Positions 1 through 4,512 of a DNA stretch of 5,565 nt are shown piece by piece. Under the pieces are notes generated by a model that saw only the letters and a program-made list of their open reading frames with translations, ran no database searches and had not been told where the DNA came from. Location of the stretch: the NCBI GenBank assembly GCA_002687025.1, contig NYZG01000018.1:8565-14129 (forward strand), given 5' to 3'. This DNA is from Candidatus Poribacteria bacterium (GTDB lineage: Bacteria; Poribacteria; WGA-4E; GCA-2687025). Every line of letters begins with the position of its first letter. Position 1 is the first letter of the stretch. Both the position numbers and the translations under genes were made by a program.

Positions 1-1
1 G

Positions 2-1009
2 GAGATGATCCGCGAGGCCGAGATAACGCAGACCCTGTCCCGCGAATTCGTCGGCGACCCGGACGCGCAGGTCGATCTCGGCGAGTTCGGCCTCAGCATC
101 GCCACCTTCGACGAGCAGACGCGAGCCATGGTGAAGGTCCAGGACGGCTGCAGCGCCTTCTGCACGTTCTGCATCATCCCCTACGTACGCGGACGGATGC
201 GCAGCCGCGACCTGCCCGACATCGTCGCGGAGGTCGAGCGCCTCGCGGAACGCGGATACCGAAAGGTCGTCATCACCGGTGTGCAACTCGGTTCGTACGG
301 CAGGGACCTGCGTCGAAGATGGGATCTGGCCGATGTCCTGGCAGCCCTGCACGACATCGACGACATCGCCCGCATACGCCTGAGTTCCATCGAGCCGATG
401 GACGTCCCGAGCAACCTGATCCGCGCCGTGGCCGATCTGCCGAAGATCGCGCCGCACCTTCACATACCCCTACAGAGCGGCTCGACGGAAGTGCTGGAGC
501 GCATGCGCCGTAAATATACCCGCGAGGAGTTCCTCGACCTTGTCGCGGCGATCCACGAGGCGATGCCGGATGTCGGGCTGACCACGGACGTGATGGTAGG
601 TTTCCCCGGCGAGACGGACGCGCAGTTCGAGGATACCTGCCGCGCGGTTGAGAAGTCGGCGTTCCATCGGCTGCACGTGTTCCGGTATTCGCCGCGCGAG
701 GGCACGCCCGCGGCGTCCTATCCCGATCACGTCCCGGCGCATGTCGCGGTCGAGCGTAGCCAGGTCGTCCGTCGACTGGGCAAACGGCTGGAGCGACAGT
801 ATCAGGAGGCGTCGCTTGGCGGCGTGGTGGACGTGATGGTCGAGGACACGCGCGAAGGCCCGCGCGCCGAGTACGCAGGCTACGCGGGGAACTATCTACG
901 CGTCCTGACCGACGCGAAGGATGAGGACATCGGTCTGCTTCGGCAAGTGGAGCTTGTCGAGGTGGAGGACGGCTACGCGCGTGGGCGCCTCGCGTGCCAC
1001 GCGGGTTGA
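2..1009 (+). CDS. mtaB: tRNA (N6-threonylcarbamoyladenosine-37-C2)-methylthiotransferase MtaB, 5'-truncated by window edge
   Basis: Radical-SAM methylthiotransferase that converts t6A37 to ms2t6A37 in cytosolic tRNAs reading ANN codons, using two iron-sulfur clusters. Numbering from the in-frame ATG at 5, the radical-SAM CxxxCxxC motif is at C49, C53 and C56 (CSAFCTFC) and is followed by IIPYVRGRMRSR. Further MtaB-like blocks are ITGVQLGSYGRDL, RIRLSSIEP, HLHIPLQSGS with RMRRKYTREEF, and TTDVMVGFPGET. The last ~65 residues fit a TRAM-type RNA-binding domain. The subtype is called from the GVQLGSYG and RIRLSSIEP blocks, which fit MtaB better than MiaB or RimO. The family is about 430-450 residues and only 335 codons are visible. 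The missing part is the N-terminal UPF0004 domain with the auxiliary-cluster cysteines, so the ATG at 5 is internal and the frame is open to the edge. GC3 of 60 sampled codons is 56/60. The phyH-like gene follows 26 bases later and is probably co-transcribed. Confidence 0.93.
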   Translation, partial: EMIREAEITQTLSREFVGDPDAQVDLGEFGLSIATFDEQTRAMVKVQDGCSAFCTFCIIPYVRGRMRSRDLPDIVAEVERLAERGYRKVVITGVQLGSYGRDLRRRWDLADVLAALHDIDDIARIRLSSIEPMDVPSNLIRAVADLPKIAPHLHIPLQSGSTEVLERMRRKYTREEFLDLVAAIHEAMPDVGLTTDVMVGFPGETDAQFEDTCRAVEKSAFHRLHVFRYSPREGTPAASYPDHVPAHVAVERSQVVRRLGKRLERQYQEASLGGVVDVMVEDTREGPRAEYAGYAGNYLRVLTDAKDEDIGLLRQVELVEVEDGYARGRLACHAG

Positions 1010-1035
1010 GGATCGAACCGGGGGATTCCGAGCGT

Positions 1036-1836
1036 ATGCGAACCGAACTACCGAGCGAACACATCGCGGCCTACCGCGAGAACGGGTTCACGATCATCGA
1101 GGAGTTCCTCACTCCCGAGGAACTCGACGAGTGGCGAGAGGCCGTCGACGAAACCGTGACCAAGCGCGGCCACTACCGCCCGCCGACGGAGCGCGCCGGC
1201 GAGGACGCGGGCTACTACACCCGCGTCTTCATCCAGTCGCTGAACATGTGGCAGGAGAGCGACCGCATCAAGCGGCTCGTCCTGGACCCACGCATCGGGA
1301 AGATGTGTTGCGACCTGGAGGGCATCGACGGCATCCGCGTGTGGCACGATCAGGCGCTCATCAAGGAACCGTGGGGGAATCAGACGAGCATCCATCTCGA
1401 CAATCCGTATTGGTCGTTCAGCTCGCGCCACGCGATCAGCATATGGGTGGCCCTGGACGATGTGACCGTAGAGAATGGCTGCCTCCATTTCCTCCCCGGC
1501 ACGCACAAGACGGCGACGTGGGACAACGTCGGCATTGGCCAGAACATGGGCGAGATATTCACCGTGTACCCCGAATGGGCCGAGGTCGAGTCCGTCCCTG
1601 GACCCATGCGCGCCGGGTCGTGTTCGTTCCACAACGGCCTTCTTGCCCACGGCGCCGGCGCGAACATGACCAACGGCTATCGCCGCGCGATGACCTGCGC
1701 CTACATGCCCGACGGGTCCACGTTCAACGGCCAGCGAAACATCCTCAAGGACGAGCAGATCGCGCGCCTGGAAGTCGGTGATGTACTCCGCGACCCGGCG
1801 CAGAACCCGTTGGTGTATCCTGCGGCCTCCAACTGA
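1036..1836 (+). CDS. Phytanoyl-CoA dioxygenase (PhyH) family Fe(II)/2-oxoglutarate-dependent oxygenase
   Basis: Probable cytosolic non-haem Fe(II)/2-oxoglutarate oxygenase of 266 residues, a normal length for bacterial PhyH proteins. These hydroxylate diverse small molecules and the substrate here is unknown. The N-terminus (YRENGFTIIEEFLTPEELDEWR) is typical of the family. The iron triad is visible as H120 and D122 (IHLDNPYW) plus distal H205 in LLAHGAGAN. R216/R217 (YRRAM) is placed to bind the 2-oxoglutarate carboxylate. ENGCLHFLPGTHK is the usual core strand motif. I chose ATG 1036 because GGGGGA at 1020-1025 lies upstream at usable distance and the family normally starts just before the AYRENGF block; a GTG at 994 would overlap the mtaB stop. 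GC3 of the first 60 codons is 52/60, native-like. The last ~234 bases (from 1603) are duplicated at 4088-4324, and the final eight or so codons differ between copies, so this gene's tail may have been replaced during an insertion. Confidence 0.9.
   Translation: MRTELPSEHIAAYRENGFTIIEEFLTPEELDEWREAVDETVTKRGHYRPPTERAGEDAGYYTRVFIQSLNMWQESDRIKRLVLDPRIGKMCCDLEGIDGIRVWHDQALIKEPWGNQTSIHLDNPYWSFSSRHAISIWVALDDVTVENGCLHFLPGTHKTATWDNVGIGQNMGEIFTVYPEWAEVESVPGPMRAGSCSFHNGLLAHGAGANMTNGYRRAMTCAYMPDGSTFNGQRNILKDEQIARLEVGDVLRDPAQNPLVYPAASN
1603..1836 (+). repeat. Left copy of a ~235-bp direct repeat (phyH 3' end)
   Basis: This segment recurs at 4088-4324 with a constant offset of 2485 bases. By hand alignment, 1611-1808 (198 bases) has only two mismatches (1683 C/G, 1754 A/G). 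Identity falls off at both edges: mismatches at 1608 and 1610 on the left, then 1809-1810 and many from 1821 to the stop on the right. The encoded tail is VYPAASN here and VYPVAADD in the other copy. This copy is joined to an intact phyH gene. Confidence 0.95.
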
Positions 1837-2074
1837 CCGGCGCCCGGCGTTCCGATTGCGGGCCTACCATCCGCAGCCACCGCGGTGACCGGGCGCGCTT
1901 GCCCTGTATTACACCCCTACCTGCCCGCGGATCGCGCAAGCGCCGCCGAGAGCCTTTCGGTCAGGGACCGCACGGATTGCCAGGCGCCATGGCTTGCCGG
2001 ACTGGGCGGGCCGCGGACATCGTGTAGGGGTGGAAGCTGGTTGCGTGCGTTGCACGAGACGGGCGAACGGGCGA

Positions 2075-2103
2075 TGGTACTCTCCGTGGGGGCGTGCTAT
2101 AAT
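2075..2103 (+). promoter_or_regulatory. Extended -10 sigma70-type promoter for the three-gene cassette
   Basis: A consensus TATAAT at 2098-2103 is preceded by TGC (2095-2097), giving an extended -10 element. The -35 position at 17-base spacing (2075-2080, TGGTAC) is a poor match to TTGACA, which is tolerated when the -10 is extended. Predicted transcription start is about 2109-2111. This is the only strong promoter seen ahead of the cassette genes, so it probably drives all three. Confidence 0.65.
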
Positions 2104-2111
2104 CGCGACAT

Positions 2112-2121
2112 GAACGCGTTC
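2112..2121. promoter_or_regulatory. Perfect palindrome at the predicted transcription start (possible operator)
   Basis: GAACGCGTTC reads the same on both strands and sits at about +1 to +12 relative to the TATAAT at 2098. That position suits a repressor site. A 10-base palindrome is expected roughly five times by chance in a window this long, so only the location makes it notable. Confidence 0.25.
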
Positions 2122-2156
2122 GATTGAGCCTTGGGATGTCAGCAGCGTCGTGTGAC

Positions 2157-2162
2157 GGGGGA
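2157..2162 (+). promoter_or_regulatory. Ribosome binding site setting the GTG start at 2167
   Basis: A GGGGGA run lies four bases ahead of GTG 2167. It favours that start over the in-frame TTG at 2131 and GTG at 2152, neither of which has a purine-rich site at good spacing. Confidence 0.5.
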
Positions 2163-2166
2163 ATGT

Positions 2167-2976
2167 GTGCGACTAATCAGCTACGCGCAGCCGCCACTGG
2201 TGGAAGTTGTATGCGGGGTGCTGTTTGAGCCCCTCGAATCGCTGCTCATGCCACACATCGGACGGCTCTGGGAGTTGTTCCGAGACGACTACCCGGTGTG
2301 CTCGGAGCGCGACCATCTCCTACCCGTCGTAGAGGAGTATGGGGACGGCCCGCGGGAGCTCCTGGCGGAGATGCCATCTCGCCCTCGCGCCTGGTTTACC
2401 CAGGAGGAGGAGACGAGGATAATCCAAGTGCAGCGTGATCGATTCCTGCACAACTGGAAGAGGTACCCGGCCGACGCCGAGTATCCCCGGTACGAGACGC
2501 TGATTGTGGATTTCGATGCGCGCTATGGGGAGTTCCGTTCATTCCTCGATGAGCATGGCCTGGGCACACCTAGACCGCTGCAGTACGAGCTCACCTACGT
2601 GAACCACCTGGTCCAGGGCGACGGCTGGACCAGCCTTAACGACATCGGCTCTGTACTCCCTGATCTATCTTGGCGGGATGTAGAGTCCCGTTTCTTACCT
2701 GACGCGGAGGGGCTGTTCTGGAAAGCGGCGTTTCGGCTGCCCAGCGCCCGCGGGCGGCTCCACGTCCAGGTCGTAAGCGTGAAGCGTCAGGAGGATGGCC
2801 AGCCTACGCTCAGGCTCGACCTGACTGTGCGGGGCATGGGTCGTGATATATCTGAGAGTGTCCGCCGCGACTGGTTCGATGAAGCGCACGAGTGGATCGT
2901 CCGCGGATTTGCAGACCTGACGGATGAGGGTGTCCAAACCACACTGTGGGGGAAGATCGATGACACAGACTGTTGA
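2167..2976 (+). CDS. TIGR04255 family protein (function unknown), first gene of the cassette
   Basis: A 269-residue protein that I recognise as the TIGR04255 family, which is sporadically distributed in bacteria and has no established function. Family-like features are the N-terminal SYAQPPLVEVVCGVLFEPL block, then GRLWELFRDDYP, a central LQYELTYVNHL strand, and a C-terminal half with LRLDLTVRG, FDEAHEWIVRGFADLT and a terminal TLWG. There is no signal peptide, membrane segment or recognisable catalytic motif, so it is probably a soluble cytosolic protein. The GTG start at 2167 places the conserved YxxPPxVE block at residue ~6, as usual in the family. The promoter at 2075-2103 lies just upstream. 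Its 3' end overlaps the next gene's start by 17 bases, implying translational coupling. GC3 of the first 60 codons is 45/60, below the flanking genes. The family call is fairly firm; any biochemical role is unknown. Confidence 0.82.
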   Translation: MRLISYAQPPLVEVVCGVLFEPLESLLMPHIGRLWELFRDDYPVCSERDHLLPVVEEYGDGPRELLAEMPSRPRAWFTQEEETRIIQVQRDRFLHNWKRYPADAEYPRYETLIVDFDARYGEFRSFLDEHGLGTPRPLQYELTYVNHLVQGDGWTSLNDIGSVLPDLSWRDVESRFLPDAEGLFWKAAFRLPSARGRLHVQVVSVKRQEDGQPTLRLDLTVRGMGRDISESVRRDWFDEAHEWIVRGFADLTDEGVQTTLWGKIDDTDC

Positions 2977-3397
2977 CGTGTCGTCCCAAACCCAAGAGTT
3001 CGATGTCGCCGTCGCGATGGCCGACTCTGGGGCAGCGGCAGCGTCCAATGCGCGCGGGTTGGCGTCGTCAGCCGTGTGGGCTGGCGGCCGAAGCCTGCGC
3101 AGTCCGAACGTGGCTGTCCAGCACGCGGACTCCTGTTCCCTGCTCGGGGGCACGGCGGACGAGTTACTCACGCACTACCTGACGGACTCCGGCAGCGAGA
3201 ACCTATGGTCCCTGCTCCCGGGTCTCGACTTCGTTCCCGTAGGGGCCGCGTTCTACATGAGCTGGCTGCGCCGTGACCACGACGTGGGACCAGATGTTGT
3301 GCCGACGAGGCGTAGCCACCAATTGCTCTTCGACGCTGAGGTCGAACTGTCCATTGAGGTGAGGCGGGGGCCACGCAAGATCACGATCATCGAGTGA
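2960..3397 (+). CDS. Unrecognised 145-residue protein, second gene of the cassette
   Basis: I do not recognise this protein. The ATG at 2960 has a strong purine-rich site (GGGGGAAG, about 2948-2955) and lies inside the 3' end of the TIGR04255 gene, a 17-base overlap typical of coupled translation. The N-terminal third (about residues 16-36) is rich in small residues (VAVAMADSGAAAASNARG) and may be disordered. The C-terminal half (from LWSLLPGLDFVPVGAAFY to IEVRRGPRKITIIE) looks folded and alternates strand-like stretches. It has no membrane helix or signal peptide. GC3 of the first 60 codons is 44/60. Position and coupling suggest it acts with, or in fixed ratio to, the TIGR04255 protein. It could be a small partner or regulatory subunit; that is inference. 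Confidence 0.7.
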   Translation: MTQTVDVSSQTQEFDVAVAMADSGAAAASNARGLASSAVWAGGRSLRSPNVAVQHADSCSLLGGTADELLTHYLTDSGSENLWSLLPGLDFVPVGAAFYMSWLRRDHDVGPDVVPTRRSHQLLFDAEVELSIEVRRGPRKITIIE

Positions 3398-3412
3398 GCT
3401 CCCGGAAGCCCA

Positions 3413-4075
3413 ATGCCCAGTATCTGGTACGGCCCAGTGTCTGCGTCAGATCCCCCTAGGCAGGGAGAGCTTGTTCGGGACTGTCCAGTTATACAGTGGC
3501 GCGAAGATGCCGGTTCTGATGGCGGCGAAGCAGATCCATTGGCGTGGGTGAAGGATGCAGCCGAAGACTCGGACCGCATCACCTCGACTGTGAGGGCCGA
3601 GGCCTGCGATCTGATCGTCCTTACGAACTCTTGCGACATCGCCCAACACAACGTCCCGCTTGTGCTGCTCTGTCCCGCGCATGACGTTACAGACTACTGT
3701 GCGGCTTGGCTCGCGGGTCGTAGCGACAAGTCCGGCCACAAGGGTGCCTGGCGCACTCGTTGCACAGAGATACAGCGCGGCCGCACCCAGAATCTGACAG
3801 TTCTTGGCGTGGGAAACGGCAGCGAAGCAGACGAAGGTGACGGGACAGACTACAGGGTCGTCGATTTCTCGGAGCCGTACACACTCCCGTTGGCTGTCCT
3901 CAAGCGTCACCTCCACGTCACTACGCACACCCGCATATGCCTACTGCCTCCCTACTGCGAACACCTCTCCCAAGCGTTCGCCAGGTACCATATGCGCGTG
4001 GGCCTACCGACGTCCGTACCGGACAACTTCGGCGAGGAAGCGCTTGCCTCAGCCTTGACCGACGGTTCCCAGTAG
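3413..4075 (+). CDS. Uncharacterised 220-residue protein with TNSCD motif, third gene of the cassette
   Basis: No assigned function. It starts 15 bases after the previous stop with GGAAG at 3404-3408 as ribosome site. Visible landmarks are QGELVRDCP (residues 17-25), DLIVLTNSCDI (66-76) followed by a hydrophobic VLLCP strand, DYRVVDFSEPYTLPL (146-160), and a C-terminal LLPPYCEHLSQAFARYHMRVGLP block (177-199). From memory, small proteins with QGD/QGE, VLTxSCD and YRxxLSQAFARxxxRVGLP blocks recur in bacterial genomes, including near TIGR04255 genes; I cannot confirm this here. C74 and D75 of the SCD motif are the best candidates for active-site or metal-binding residues, with C65, C176, C182 and H184 as possible partners. 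It is soluble, with no signal peptide. GC3 of the first 60 codons is only 34/60, the lowest in the window, supporting foreign origin. The stop is 12 bases before the right phyH repeat. Confidence 0.78.
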   Translation: MPSIWYGPVSASDPPRQGELVRDCPVIQWREDAGSDGGEADPLAWVKDAAEDSDRITSTVRAEACDLIVLTNSCDIAQHNVPLVLLCPAHDVTDYCAAWLAGRSDKSGHKGAWRTRCTEIQRGRTQNLTVLGVGNGSEADEGDGTDYRVVDFSEPYTLPLAVLKRHLHVTTHTRICLLPPYCEHLSQAFARYHMRVGLPTSVPDNFGEEALASALTDGSQ

Positions 4076-4087
4076 GGAGGCAGTAGG

Positions 4088-4324
4088 CCCATACACGCCG
4101 GGTCGTGTTCGTTCCACAACGGCCTTCTTGCCCACGGCGCCGGCGCGAACATGACCAACGGCTATCGGCGCGCGATGACCTGCGCCTACATGCCCGACGG
4201 GTCCACGTTCAACGGCCAGCGAAACATCCTCAAGGACGGGCAGATCGCGCGCCTGGAAGTCGGTGATGTACTCCGCGACCCGGCGCAGAACCCCATGGTG
4301 TATCCGGTAGCCGCGGACGACTGA
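4088..4324 (+). repeat. Right copy of the ~235-bp direct repeat (phyH 3' end)
   Basis: Near-identical to 1603-1836 at offset 2485, with runs of 72, 70 and 54 identical bases separated by single mismatches. It starts abruptly after the cassette (…GTAGGCCCATA) and ends with a divergent tail one codon longer than the left copy. Confidence 0.95.
4088..4324 (+). pseudogene. Headless C-terminal remnant of a PhyH-family gene
   Basis: The reading frame is preserved from 4091 (IHAGSCSFHNGLLAHGAGAN…) to the TGA at 4322-4324, giving about 77 codons ending VYPVAADD. It retains the equivalents of distal H205 and R216/R217 but lacks the HxD half of the iron site and the whole N-terminal two thirds, so it cannot be an active oxygenase. 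No start codon with a ribosome site lies at its beginning. Substitutions from the intact gene include M-R to I-H at the edge and E to G in KDEQ/KDGQ. The open frame and ~99% core identity mean the duplication is recent or maintained by gene conversion. Its tail may be the original host phyH end. Confidence 0.88.
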
Positions 4325-4436
4325 CGCGCGGGACGAACCGTCGAGGCGTTCCCTGAGCAACCGTGTGGGGCCTGGCCGGAGCGCCATCCGGGGCGTATCC
4401 AACCTGTGAAGCAACCTCATGGCCGACGCGATCTGG

Positions 4437-4465
4437 TTGCGTATCGGCCACCAAGCTGCTACATT
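4437..4465 (+). promoter_or_regulatory. Sigma70-type promoter for the caspase-like gene
   Basis: TTGCGT (4437-4442) and TACATT (4460-4465) are separated by exactly 17 bases, and TGC at 4457-4459 makes an extended -10. Predicted start is near 4472, leaving a leader of about 40 bases before the ATG at 4513. The rest of 4325-4512 shows no gene; a 5-base stem at 4376-4380/4387-4391 is too weak to call a terminator. Confidence 0.55.
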
Positions 4466-4512
4466 CCCGACACGAGTTGCGTGCCGCCAAAACATGGTTC
4501 CAGGCCTCGCGT

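Larger units (their letters stand above)
1837..2166. other. Non-coding leader of the cassette
   Basis: About 330 bases lie between the phyH stop and the first cassette gene with no convincing coding sequence. The region does not resemble the DNA after the right phyH copy (4325 onward), so it arrived with the cassette or marks its boundary. It holds a 10-base palindrome at 1878-1887 (CACCGCGGTG). A separated 9-base inverted repeat is formed by CACCCCTAC at 1912-1920 and GTAGGGGTG at 2024-2032. A weak stem at 1857-1861/1871-1875 has no U-tract, so I call no terminator. The promoter and palindrome near the right end are listed separately. Confidence 0.6.
1837..4087 (+). mobile_element. Putative inserted accessory cassette between phyH-tail direct repeats
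   Basis: A 2251-base block with its own promoter and three genes lies exactly between two near-identical copies of the phyH 3' end. Its genes have lower GC3 (45/60, 44/60 and 34/60 in sampled first codons) than mtaB (56/60), phyH (52/60) or the caspase gene (49/60). This is the structure expected if a circular or linear donor carrying a phyH tail recombined at phyH, leaving the host gene complete and a headless remnant downstream. No integrase, transposase or convincing terminal inverted repeats are visible, so 'mobile' is an inference. Alternatives are a tandem phyH paralogue that lost its 5' part, or a misassembly at the repeat. Confidence 0.55.

Noticed and set aside
994..1035. GTG 994 as the phyH start
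   Set aside because: It overlaps the mtaB stop and adds residues before the usual family start; ATG 1036 has a better-placed GGGGGA site.
273..1064. Long minus-strand frame opposite mtaB
   Set aside because: Its protein is Arg/Pro/Ser-rich with no family motifs, and the opposite strand encodes a clear radical-SAM enzyme; this is a GC-rich shadow frame.
1048..1650. Minus-strand frame opposite phyH
   Set aside because: Shadow of a clear PhyH gene; no ribosome site or recognisable domain.
1885..2127. 80-codon plus-strand frame between phyH and the cassette
   Set aside because: No ribosome site, low-complexity composition without motifs, and it runs through the extended -10 promoter at 2095-2103.
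2131..2166. TTG 2131 as start of the TIGR04255 gene
   Set aside because: No purine-rich site precedes it, and it adds 12 residues ahead of the conserved YxxPPxVE block; GTG 2167 fits better.
1860..4090. GGGCCTAC (1860-1867) and GTAGGCCC (4083-4090) as terminal inverted repeats of the cassette
   Set aside because: Eight-base inverted matches are expected in the hundreds by chance in a window this size, and GGGCCTACC also occurs inside the third gene at 4000-4008.
4060..4343. CGACGGTTC (4060-4068) and GAACCGTCG (4335-4343) flanking the right phyH copy
   Set aside because: A nine-base inverted pair is expected dozens of times by chance in this window, and the pairing does not extend in either direction.
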